This document shows positions 1 to 5,272 of a stretch of 12,159 nt of DNA, in pieces; positions within the stretch are counted from its first letter, which is position 1, and each line of letters starts with the position of its first letter. The stretch is taken from the NCBI GenBank assembly GCA_030692145.1, contig JAUYCU010000001.1, positions 1 to 12,159 of the forward strand, in the 5' to 3' direction. Made by a program: the position numbers and the translations under genes. Origin of the DNA: a bacterium. Lineage in GTDB: Bacteria; Patescibacteriota; Minisyncoccia; RBG-13-40-8-A. The notes beneath the pieces were generated by a model. That model had not been told where the DNA came from, made no database searches, and saw only the letters and a program-made list of their open reading frames with translations.

Positions 1-798
1 ACTTCCTGTGGCTAGAGTCGAAGCAATGGCGGTAATAACCCAAAAATTAATCTGCGTTCCCGCCAATCCGACAGTTCTGGGAATCATAAGTTTAATGATT
101 TTTCTGATTCCTTCGTGATAAAAAGTGAATATTTTCTGCCAATGAAAGCCGGAATAGATTGCGCTTGGCAACTGTATTAAGAAATGGAGAAATGCACCCA
201 AAACCACGCCCCAGGCAAGACCAAGAAGCCCCATTCTCGGAACAAAGAAAATGATTCCGAAAATAATTCCCAGATTATACAGAATCGGCGCCAGAGAAGA
301 AACAAAAAAGCGGTTGAAATATTGCAAGACACCGCTCAAAATACTGCTCATGCCCAAAAAAATCGGGCTAAGAAACATAATTCGCGTCAGAACAATCATC
401 ATTTCTTTCTTCTCTCCGGAAAATCCGGGAGCAATAAAAGAAACCAACCAAGGCGCGAAAAAGACGAAAATTATCGCCAGAAATATCAAAATTAAAGAAA
501 GCAAATTAAAAACACCGCTGGTTAGATGCCATGCTTCTTTTTTGTCTTTTTGCCAGTATTGGGCAAAAATAGGAATGAATGCGGAAGAAATTGCTCCCAT
601 CACCAGAATACTGTAAATTAAATCCGGCAAACGGAAGGCGGCAAAATAAATGTCCAGTTCTTCTCCTGCGCCGAATTTCCCCGCCAATAATCTGTCCCGA
701 AAAAGTCCCAAAATCCTGCTGGTTAAAGCGGTTATAGATAAAATAACAGCAGCGGAAAAAACTGTTTTCGAACTATGGTTTAATAATTTTTTTACCAT
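1..798 (-). CDS. murJ: MurJ/MviN-type lipid II flippase, N-terminal part (cut by window edge)
   Basis: This is the first 266 codons of an integral membrane protein of the MurJ (MviN, MOP superfamily) family; the rest lies beyond position 1. MurJ flips lipid II, the peptidoglycan precursor, across the cytoplasmic membrane. The N-terminus reads like the family signature: a hydrophobic helix at about 12-26, then TSRILGLFRD (residues 26-35) and KFGAGEELD (41-49), then FRLPDLI and GAISSAFIPIFAQYW (69-82), followed by repeated hydrophobic spans. Arg28 and Arg34 align with Arg18 and Arg24 of the E. coli protein. The Arg-Arg pair expected after the LPNLL segment is Tyr-Ser here. ATG at 798 is the natural start: it opens the family N-terminus and lies 15 nt after a TATAAT box. 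The gene is divergent from the VanW-domain gene. Family assignment is firm from sequence pattern; flippase activity is inferred from the family. Confidence 0.92.
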   Translation of the reverse strand, partial: MVKKLLNHSSKTVFSAAVILSITALTSRILGLFRDRLLAGKFGAGEELDIYFAAFRLPDLIYSILVMGAISSAFIPIFAQYWQKDKKEAWHLTSGVFNLLSLILIFLAIIFVFFAPWLVSFIAPGFSGEKKEMMIVLTRIMFLSPIFLGMSSILSGVLQYFNRFFVSSLAPILYNLGIIFGIIFFVPRMGLLGLAWGVVLGAFLHFLIQLPSAIYSGFHWQKIFTFYHEGIRKIIKLMIPRTVGLAGTQINFWVITAIASTLATGS

Positions 799-813
799 TT
801 GGTTATTCTTCTT

Positions 814-822
814 ATTATAGCA
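814..822 (-). promoter_or_regulatory. Extended -10 promoter for murJ
   Basis: On the minus strand TATAAT (819-814) is preceded by TGC (822-820), giving the extended -10 form TGnTATAAT. No good -35 hexamer is seen 17 nt upstream, which an extended -10 can tolerate. The box ends 15 nt before the ATG at 798, so the leader would be about 9 nt. Confidence 0.6.
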
Positions 823-833
823 AAGTTTTAAAA

Positions 834-860
834 TTTTCAGAAATAAGTTATGATTATATT
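834..860 (+). promoter_or_regulatory. Possible promoter for the VanW-domain gene
   Basis: TATATT at 855-860 is a reasonable -10 box and ends 8 nt before the ATG at 869. The -35 is weak: TTTTCA at 834-839 with a 15-nt spacer. A TG lies at 851-852. If this box is used, transcription would begin almost at the start codon. Confidence 0.4.
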
Positions 861-868
861 GTTGAATC

Positions 869-2617
869 ATGCAAATAGAAATTTCTAAGAAAAAACTCAA
901 TCGCCTGGTTCGCCTGAAAAACATTCTTGTTGGGATGGTGATTTTTTTGATTATTTTAATTTTCTTTGTCGTGCTCAATATCTTTAACTTCGACAAAATA
1001 AACCTGGGCTTGAAGGTTGCGGGAATAAAAATCGGCGGATTAAATATTGTTTCGACGGAAGAAAAACTGAACGCCGTAAACGAGGAATTCGGCAAAAGAA
1101 ACTTTTCTTTGAATTACGAAAATAACAGCTGGCAAGTAAGTCCGGAAAAGCTTGGAATAACCATCGATGCCGCAAAAACTTCACTTACCGCATTCGCTTA
1201 CGGCCATAACAATAAAAATATTGTCTTGAACTCTTGGCAACAACTTAAATCTTTTCTTGGAAAAAGTCTGCCGATTATATGGAAAATCGACGAAAAAAAA
1301 ATGGAGGAATTTCTACAAGTTAACCTAGGCTCAATACACAGACCCGCCCAAAACGCCACTCTTGTCTACGATACAAAAAATCAGGATTTTTCCGTTTTGC
1401 CGGAAAAAGACGGAATTATTATCAATAGATTAAAAATGAATAAAGACCTTGAAGAAAGCATTGCCGATTCCGAAAAAAACAACATTCAATTATCATTGAT
1501 TGAAGAGAAATCGGAAGTCAAAGAATCGGAAACCGAAAAAGCGCATAAAAAAGTAAATGAGATTATCAAAATGCTTCCGATTTCGATAAACATACTTGAA
1601 AATAATAAAGATTCAACGGAAACGACAAAAAAAGAAATCGACAAGATAGGAAAAGAAGAGTTTTTGAATCTGATTGCATTCGAGCCGGTTTCTGATTCCG
1701 AAAACCCCAATAATAAAATTTTGGGAATAATAATCGACCAAGAAAAAGTTAAAAATTACCTAACATCTTTGACTCCGTCAATAAATCAGGAACCGATCGA
1801 CGCCAAACTGACCATTAAAGACGGGAAGGTAGCTATTTTCGCCCTTTCACAAGATGGAATAAAACTGGAAATAGAAGATAATATTCCCAATATTTCCGCC
1901 GGAATTTTAGAAAATCAAGATATAATCCTTAAAACGACAAAAACAAAGGCCACGATTACAACGGAAAGCATCAATAATTTGGGAATAACCGCCCTATTGG
2001 GAAGAGGGGTTTCTAATTTTGCAGGCTCTCCTTCGAATCGCGTTCACAACATAAAAATCGCCACGGCAAGATTCAACGGGACATTAATCAAGTCAGGTGA
2101 AGAGTTTTCTTTTAATGACATTTTGGGAGAAGTTGGCCCGGAACAGGGATACGAACCGGAACTGGTAATCAAGAAAAATAAAACCGTACCCGAATACGGC
2201 GGAGGAATTTGTCAGGTGTCTACAACCGCTTTCCGCGTAGCAATAAACTCTGGCTTAAAAGTGACGGAAAGATTCGCCCACGCCTTCCCCGTGAAATATT
2301 ATAACCCTCAGGGATTCGATGCCACGATTTATCCTCCTTCTCCGGATTTGAAATTTATCAACGACACGCCTGCGAATATCTTATTGCAGACGAAAATTTT
2401 CGGTACCGAGCTGACTTTCGAAATTTATGGCACCGAAGACAGAATAGTAAAAATCGACGGACCAAAACAATATGACATTAAAGAAGATGGTTCAATGAAG
2501 GCAATACTGACCCAAGAAGTTTATGACAAAGACGGAAATTTAATGTTCAAAAAAACATTTTATTCGAACTATAAATCACCCAGCCTATATCCGGTGGAAA
2601 GAAATCCCTTGGAATAA
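869..2617 (+). CDS. Membrane-anchored VanW-domain protein with peptidoglycan-binding-like repeats
   Basis: The 582-residue protein has a basic N-terminus and one membrane span at about 18-40, placing the rest outside the cell. Residues about 45-210 and 280-365 resemble the YoaR/PG_binding_4-type modules that usually precede VanW domains. Residues about 380-510 form the VanW domain, with YGGGICQVSTTAFRVA (443-458), RFAHAFPV (468-475), GFDATIYPP (482-490) and the NDTPANILLQ segment (498-507). VanW proteins were named from vancomycin-resistance clusters; their reaction is unknown, though the Gly-Gly-Gly-Ile-Cys-Gln motif is invariant-looking and may hold a catalytic Cys448. Residues 210-265 are a charged Lys/Glu linker. 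There is no Shine-Dalgarno sequence before the ATG. The gene stands alone, divergent from murJ, and ends at a strong terminator. This gives no sign of vancomycin resistance; a wall-associated role is an inference. Confidence 0.88.
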   Translation: MQIEISKKKLNRLVRLKNILVGMVIFLIILIFFVVLNIFNFDKINLGLKVAGIKIGGLNIVSTEEKLNAVNEEFGKRNFSLNYENNSWQVSPEKLGITIDAAKTSLTAFAYGHNNKNIVLNSWQQLKSFLGKSLPIIWKIDEKKMEEFLQVNLGSIHRPAQNATLVYDTKNQDFSVLPEKDGIIINRLKMNKDLEESIADSEKNNIQLSLIEEKSEVKESETEKAHKKVNEIIKMLPISINILENNKDSTETTKKEIDKIGKEEFLNLIAFEPVSDSENPNNKILGIIIDQEKVKNYLTSLTPSINQEPIDAKLTIKDGKVAIFALSQDGIKLEIEDNIPNISAGILENQDIILKTTKTKATITTESINNLGITALLGRGVSNFAGSPSNRVHNIKIATARFNGTLIKSGEEFSFNDILGEVGPEQGYEPELVIKKNKTVPEYGGGICQVSTTAFRVAINSGLKVTERFAHAFPVKYYNPQGFDATIYPPSPDLKFINDTPANILLQTKIFGTELTFEIYGTEDRIVKIDGPKQYDIKEDGSMKAILTQEVYDKDGNLMFKKTFYSNYKSPSLYPVERNPLE

Positions 2618-2619
2618 AA

Positions 2620-2644
2620 GCTCCCGCGTAATGCGGGAGTTTTT
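2620..2644. terminator. Bidirectional intrinsic terminator between the VanW-domain gene and tRNA-Leu
   Basis: A 7-bp perfect stem CTCCCGC (2621-2627) and GCGGGAG (2633-2639) with a 5-nt loop is followed by TTTTT (2640-2644). It begins 3 nt after the VanW stop codon. The preceding A-rich bases supply a U-tract when read from the other side, so it can also end the convergent tRNA-Leu transcript. Confidence 0.9.
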
Positions 2645-2651
2645 AAAATTG

Positions 2652-2733
2652 TGAGCGAGAGAGGAGTCGAACCTCCAAGGGTTTCCCCACTGGGTCCTAA
2701 ACCCAGCGCGTCTGCCAATTCCGCCACTCGCTC
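2652..2733 (-). tRNA. tRNA-Leu (anticodon UAG)
   Basis: The 82-nt minus-strand sequence folds as a class II tRNA. The acceptor stem is GAGCGAG with CTCGCTC and discriminator A at 2652. The D-arm contains GGAATTGGCAGAC. The anticodon stem CTGGG/CCCAG encloses the loop TTTAGGA, so the anticodon is UAG and reads CUN leucine codons. The long variable arm is GGGG-AAA-CCC-like, and the T-arm is GGAGG-TTCGACT-CCTCT with one G-U closing pair. The 3' CCA is not encoded and must be added afterwards. The bases after the discriminator run straight into the shared terminator. Confidence 0.96.
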
Positions 2734-2747
2734 ATAGAGCATTTTCC

Positions 2748-2821
2748 AATGCGTGGTCGCCAAAGGCGACTAAATCTACCAACCTGCCCGCCTCTGGCGG
2801 GTTTCACCACACCGGCGCATT
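2748..2821. repeat. Palindromic intergenic element with two 6-bp hairpins, upstream of tRNA-Leu
   Basis: The element is closed by an outer inverted repeat: AATGCG (2748-2753) with CGCATT (2816-2821), continued by TGGT (2754-2757) with ACCA (2806-2809) after a bulge. Inside are two hairpins of identical design: GTCGCC-AAA-GGCGAC (2756-2770) and CCCGCC-TCT-GGCGGG (2787-2801), each with a 6-bp stem and 3-nt loop. It is much richer in G+C than the flanking DNA. It looks like a REP- or MITE-type repeat, but no second copy is present in this window, so dispersal is untested. On the minus strand parts resemble a leucine tRNA (TTGGTAGA, TTTAG and a variable-arm-like GCCTTTGGC), but there is no T-arm. 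Confidence 0.6.
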
Positions 2822-2863
2822 AATCTAAATCTTAACCCAAAAAACTTTTGAAATCAAGAAATT

Positions 2864-2892
2864 AAAAACTGATGATAAAATCACCAGCTTTT
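2864..2892 (-). terminator. Terminator after the last pilin gene
   Basis: Read on the minus strand, AAAAGCTGGTGA (2892-2881) pairs over 12 positions with TCATCAGTTTTT (2875-2864), including two G-U pairs, around a TTTTA loop, and ends in a T-run. The same hairpin, with one G-U pair fewer, follows the paralogous gene at 3502-3530. Confidence 0.75.
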
Positions 2893-2935
2893 AAAAGCGA
2901 TAAATTTCGATAATCGAATTTCAATATATCTACCC

Positions 2936-3298
2936 TTATGGCGCCATTGTCTCGCAAGGATCGCTTAACAGGTTTGTGCCGCCGACGTCCATTACCAATC
3001 CTTGAGCTATACCGATAATAAATACTGCGGCAACAACAATCACGATACCGATAAGGCAGTTGATTATTCCCTTTTTTGCTTCACCTGCCTTAGTCTCATC
3101 TCCGCCCGAGGTCATATATTTAATACCCGCAACAATCAAAAGGATAACCGCAATACCGAAACCAACCGCAGCAACAATCGTCTTGGCAATCTGCAATACG
3201 TTACAAATAGTGGTAACTGCACTTTCCGTTGCCTGCGCGCTGACAATAAAGGGAACAACCAATACCATCAGGGCGAAAACCAATAGAAATTTTTTCAT
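2936..3298 (-). CDS. TrbC/VirB2-like pilin-family protein, tandem copy A
   Basis: The 120-residue protein has a signal peptide or first hydrophobic helix (3-22, ending near VSAQA), a short exported segment with Cys32, and two membrane spans at about 39-60 and 79-100. The loop between them is the family signature YMTSGGD..KAGEAKKG (61-77). A C-terminal tail contains Cys115. This architecture matches the TrbC/VirB2 and T4SS_pilin type of small two-span proteins abundant in Patescibacteria. Bona fide VirB2 subunits polymerise into conjugative pili; no other type IV secretion gene is visible here, so pilus assembly is not shown. It is 90% identical (108 of 120) to the next gene upstream; seven of twelve differences fall in residues 68-82. 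It has its own upstream block and terminator, so it may form its own transcription unit. The start is the ATG of MKKFLL; no Shine-Dalgarno sequence is present. Confidence 0.85.
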   Translation of the reverse strand: MKKFLLVFALMVLVVPFIVSAQATESAVTTICNVLQIAKTIVAAVGFGIAVILLIVAGIKYMTSGGDETKAGEAKKGIINCLIGIVIVVAAVFIIGIAQGLVMDVGGTNLLSDPCETMAP

Positions 3299-3395
3299 AA
3301 TTTGTTTTTATTTTAGAAAAATCTTAATCGACCTTTGAGAAAATTTTTATTTAATCGATATATTTTTATATTAACGCAAAAAAAACGTAATATCA

Positions 3396-3496
3396 ACCCT
3401 TCACCTATAATTATCGGTTATTTAATTTAATGGGAAGGCATCAGAGGTCCAGAAATTTTATTCCTAACTTAAAAATAACGGAAATAAGTGAAGGGT
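3396..3496. other. Gap between the duplicated pilins; 101-nt segment closed by a 9-bp inverted repeat
   Basis: The 165 bp that separate the two duplication units (3337-3501) contain no ORF with coding character. ACCCTTCAC (3396-3404) is exactly complementary to GTGAAGGGT (3488-3496), enclosing 83 nt. Just outside, ATATTAACG and CGTAATAT flank an A8 run (about 3368-3393) as a second imperfect inverted repeat. This could be a folded non-coding RNA or the scar of an inserted element. Neither is demonstrated, and no known RNA family is recognised. Confidence 0.35.
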
Positions 3497-3501
3497 AAAT
3501 T

Positions 3502-3530
3502 AAAAGCTGATGATAAAATCACCAGCTTTT
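3502..3530 (-). terminator. Terminator after pilin copy B
   Basis: On the minus strand AAAAGCTGGTGA (3530-3519) pairs with TCATCAGCTTTT (3513-3502) across 12 positions with one G-U pair, around a TTTTA loop, and a U-rich end follows. It lies 44 nt after the stop codon and would separate this gene from copy A. Confidence 0.78.
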
Positions 3531-3574
3531 AAAAGCGATAAATTTTCAATAATTAAATTTCAACACATCTACTC

Positions 3575-3937
3575 TTATGGCGCTACTGTTGCGCAAGGAT
3601 CGCTTAAAAGATTCGTACCGCCAACATCCATTACTAGTCCTTGAGCCAAGCCGATAATAAATACCGCAGCAACAACAATTACAATACCGATAACGGCATT
3701 GATTATTGCGCCCTTTGCAGTTCCTGCTTTTTCTGCGTCTCCGCCCGAAGTCATGTATTTAATACCCGCAACAATCAAAAGGATAACCGCAATACCGAAA
3801 CCAACCGCGGCAACAATCGTCTTGGCAACCTGCAAAACGTTACAAATAGTGGTAACTGCGCTTTCCGCTGCCTGCGCGCTGACAATAAAGGGAACAACCA
3901 ATACCATCAGGGCGAAAACCAATAGAAATTTTTTCAT
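3575..3937 (-). CDS. TrbC/VirB2-like pilin-family protein, tandem copy B
   Basis: This 120-residue paralogue of the 2936-3298 product has the same signal peptide, Cys32, two membrane spans, GGD-containing loop and Cys115-containing tail (LLSDPCATVAP). Differences from copy A lie at residues 24, 37, 68, 69, 73, 76, 77, 81, 82, 97, 116 and 118, so the exported N-terminal segment is nearly unchanged while the short loop between the spans is reshaped (AEKAGTAKGA against ETKAGEAKKG). If the usual topology of the family holds, that loop is cytoplasmic and could carry subunit or machinery contacts. The coding DNA is almost identical over the first 60 codons, which suggests recent duplication or gene conversion. 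A TAAAAT box lies 6 nt before the ATG, with no good -35. Function is inferred from family resemblance only. Confidence 0.86.
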   Translation of the reverse strand: MKKFLLVFALMVLVVPFIVSAQAAESAVTTICNVLQVAKTIVAAVGFGIAVILLIVAGIKYMTSGGDAEKAGTAKGAIINAVIGIVIVVAAVFIIGLAQGLVMDVGGTNLLSDPCATVAP

Positions 3938-4003
3938 AAATCAATTTTAACTATTACTATTTATCAATCGACCTTTAAAATTTTTAATCCGAAATAATAA
4001 GAA

Positions 4004-4447
4004 TTACTGACATTGTCCATTAATACAAAGCTCTGCCCCTGGACAATCCCAATCATCCACGCATCCAGCAGCTCCGCCACCATACCCGCAACTTATGCAC
4101 GGATCAGTCAAAAGCTGAATAAATCCGCCGCCTGACTCAGATACCAATCCCTGAGCCAAACTAATCAGAAAGTACGCGGCAACAACAATCACCAGACCGA
4201 TTAAGGCATTTTGTATTCCCTTTCTTGCTTCAGATGTCTTGCTTTCGTCTCCGCCGGCAGTCATGTATTTGATTCCGGCAATAATAATTAAAATAACCAC
4301 AAGCCCAAAACCTATCGCAGCAACAATCTGCTTAACTATGTTTAGGACTCTGCAAACCATGCAAGTTGCTTCTCCCGAGCCCTGCGCAAAGACCAATAAC
4401 GGAACAAGCAGTAGCCCAATGCCAAAAATTAATAAAAATTTTTTCAT
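4004..4447 (-). CDS. TrbC/VirB2-like pilin-family protein with a cysteine-rich C-terminal tail
   Basis: Starting at the ATG at 4447 the protein has 147 residues. The first 100 match the neighbouring pilins: signal peptide (3-22), Cys29 and Cys32 in the exported segment, spans at about 39-60 and 79-100, and a YMTAGGDESK loop. It then diverges into a glycine- and cysteine-rich tail with Cys117, 120, 129, 135, 141 and 146, ending CVDDWDCPGAELCINGQCQ. The C-x5-C-x5-C-x4-C spacing with a DCP centre resembles small disulfide-bonded modules seen in secreted proteins. A longer reading frame begins at TTG (4459), but a TATAAT box ends at 4464, so that TTG would sit at or before the mRNA start; ATG is preferred. 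With an exported tail this would be a decorated or capping subunit, which is an inference. Confidence 0.85.
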   Translation of the reverse strand: MKKFLLIFGIGLLLVPLLVFAQGSGEATCMVCRVLNIVKQIVAAIGFGLVVILIIIAGIKYMTAGGDESKTSEARKGIQNALIGLVIVVAAYFLISLAQGLVSESGGGFIQLLTDPCISCGYGGGAAGCVDDWDCPGAELCINGQCQ

Positions 4448-4463
4448 AATGTTATTCAAATTA

Positions 4464-4469
4464 ATTATA
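4464..4469 (-). promoter_or_regulatory. Candidate -10 box for the cysteine-rich pilin gene
   Basis: Consensus TATAAT on the minus strand lies 16 nt before the ATG at 4447 in the 40-bp gap after the preceding pilin gene. No convincing -35 is found at 16-18 nt. It may be an internal promoter in the array. Confidence 0.4.
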
Positions 4470-4487
4470 GATGAAAAATTCTTTAAA

Positions 4488-4859
4488 TTAAAGCAAGGTT
4501 TCGCTCACAATTCCCCTCACTAATCCCATTATTAGCGCGAAACTGATAACTATCGCAAAACCAATCAATCCATTAGTAATCATCTTTTTTGCTTTCGTTG
4601 TTTGTTCTTCGCTATCTCTTGCGCTCATATAGGTAATGCCGCCCAGAATCACCATGATTCCCGCCAGGCCGATACCCACGGCGTAAAGTATTTGTTGAAC
4701 CGTCCACAATAAATCGCAGAGCTTGCCTGAATATTCCTCAAGTTGGTCGCATTCTCCTTGCGACCAAACCAATTCCATGCCCTGCGCCAAAACACCGGTT
4801 GGAAAAGCAAGAATTACCAAAAAAACGATAACTATTAATTTCTTCATCATAAACTTCAA
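4488..4859 (-). CDS. Pilin-like two-span membrane protein, array member 2
   Basis: The 123-residue product has a signal peptide (about 6-26, VLAQG), an exported segment with Cys37 and Cys48, and two membrane spans at about 56-76 and 94-116 separated by a charged loop (YMSARDSEEQTTKAKK). The loop keeps the Y-[MI]-[ST]-x...-K-[AR]-[KR]-K pattern of its neighbours but lacks GGD. The first in-frame start is TTG at 4859, immediately after the TAA of the upstream gene (4862-4860). GGAG sits 5 nt before that TTG, whereas the ATGs at 4850 and 4847 have it 14-17 nt away. The TTG start is therefore plausible, and the two genes are very likely translationally coupled. The family is as for its neighbours, more divergent. 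Role unknown. Confidence 0.78.
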   Translation of the reverse strand: MKFMMKKLIVIVFLVILAFPTGVLAQGMELVWSQGECDQLEEYSGKLCDLLWTVQQILYAVGIGLAGIMVILGGITYMSARDSEEQTTKAKKMITNGLIGFAIVISFALIMGLVRGIVSETLL

Positions 4860-5228
4860 TTAATCTCCGCTACTGCTTAAAATCTCCCTAAGAAAACCGA
4901 TAATAAAACTAGCTGAAACAGCAATAGCAATGCCGATAATCGCATAAAGCACGGTATTTTTCGCTCTTTTTGCTTTATCTTCGTTTCCGGCAGAAGTTAT
5001 ATACTGGATTCCGCCGATAATAATCATAATTGTTCCGATTACCGTCACCAATCCGGCAATCAAGTCGGCGATTGTTTGCACCACGCATTCAATATCTTCG
5101 CATTTAAGTGGGTTAGGAATCGGGGTAGTTTGGGCCCCAACCAATAACGGTAAAAACAATATTGTAATCAATAAAAAGGATGTAAAAATAATTTTCCTTT
5201 TTCCGAAATGATTTAAACCATCTGTCAT
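4860..5228 (-). CDS. Pilin-like two-span membrane protein, first gene of the array
   Basis: The 122-residue product begins MTDGLNHFGKRK, then a hydrophobic export segment (13-32, ending VGAQT), an exported stretch with Cys43 and Cys48, and two membrane spans at about 55-76 and 92-114. The connecting loop is YITSAGNEDKAKRAKN (76-91), the counterpart of YMTSGGD..KA in the tandem pair. It opens the five-gene array and has the best promoter in it, 11 nt upstream. Its stop codon abuts the TTG of the next gene. The overall plan matches TrbC/VirB2-like small pilin-family proteins; polymerisation, partner proteins and function cannot be read from the sequence. The ATG is the only start in the N-terminal region. 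Confidence 0.8.
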   Translation of the reverse strand: MTDGLNHFGKRKIIFTSFLLITILFLPLLVGAQTTPIPNPLKCEDIECVVQTIADLIAGLVTVIGTIMIIIGGIQYITSAGNEDKAKRAKNTVLYAIIGIAIAVSASFIIGFLREILSSSGD

Positions 5229-5239
5229 ATGCTAATAAA

Positions 5240-5268
5240 ATTATACCACCAATTATTAAAAAGTCCAA
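5240..5268 (-). promoter_or_regulatory. Strong sigma70-type promoter of the pilin array
   Basis: On the minus strand TTGGAC (5268-5263) and TATAAT (5245-5240) are exactly 17 nt apart, and TGG precedes TATAAT, giving an extended -10 as well. It occupies the 44-bp gap after the solute-binding protein gene. Expected initiation near 5233 leaves a leader of about 5 nt before the ATG at 5228. Confidence 0.82.
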
Positions 5269-5272
5269 TAAT

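Larger units (their letters stand above)
2864..3336 (-). repeat. Tandem duplication unit, copy A (upstream block + pilin + terminator)
   Basis: This segment and 3502-3976 share the upstream block AATCGACCTTT (3326-3336), the whole coding region and the 3' untranslated region with its hairpin. The offset is 638 nt at the hairpin, 639 at the stop codon and 640 at the upstream block. Outside these limits similarity is lost. The unit therefore looks like a duplicated complete transcription unit of about 473 bp. Confidence 0.85.
3502..3976 (-). repeat. Tandem duplication unit, copy B (upstream block + pilin + terminator)
   Basis: This is the counterpart of 2864-3336. The upstream block AATCGACCTTT is at 3966-3976, 29 nt before the ATG, against 28 nt in copy A. 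The 3' untranslated regions are about 85-90% identical by eye. An AAAATTTTTA stretch also follows the block in both copies. Confidence 0.85.

Noticed and set aside
184..616. Plus-strand open frames opposite murJ
   Set aside because: The minus strand encodes an unbroken MurJ-like protein; the plus frames give Lys/Asn/Gln-rich sequence with no domain and are shadows.
869..2617. Vancomycin resistance determinant
   Set aside because: VanW domains are widespread in proteins unrelated to resistance, and no vanH, vanA/B or vanX-like gene is present.
2569..2763. Minus-strand open frame across the tRNA-Leu region
   Set aside because: It runs through the tRNA gene, the terminator and the VanW 3' end; tRNA genes often give such chance frames.
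2748..2821. A second functional tRNA gene
   Set aside because: There is no T-arm and no 7-bp acceptor stem closing the molecule; only fragments resemble a leucine tRNA.
3002..3338. Plus-strand frames opposite pilin copy A, with similar partners at 3641-3950
   Set aside because: They look conserved only because the two pilin genes are recent duplicates; the minus-strand proteins have clear signal peptides and membrane spans.
2864..3530. CRISPR array
   Set aside because: The repeated sequence is a duplicated gene unit with only two copies; no short regularly spaced repeats occur anywhere in the window.
4448..4459. TTG-initiated extension of the cysteine-rich pilin
   Set aside because: It would add four residues before the MKKFLL signal peptide shared with the neighbours, and lies at or upstream of the likely transcription start.
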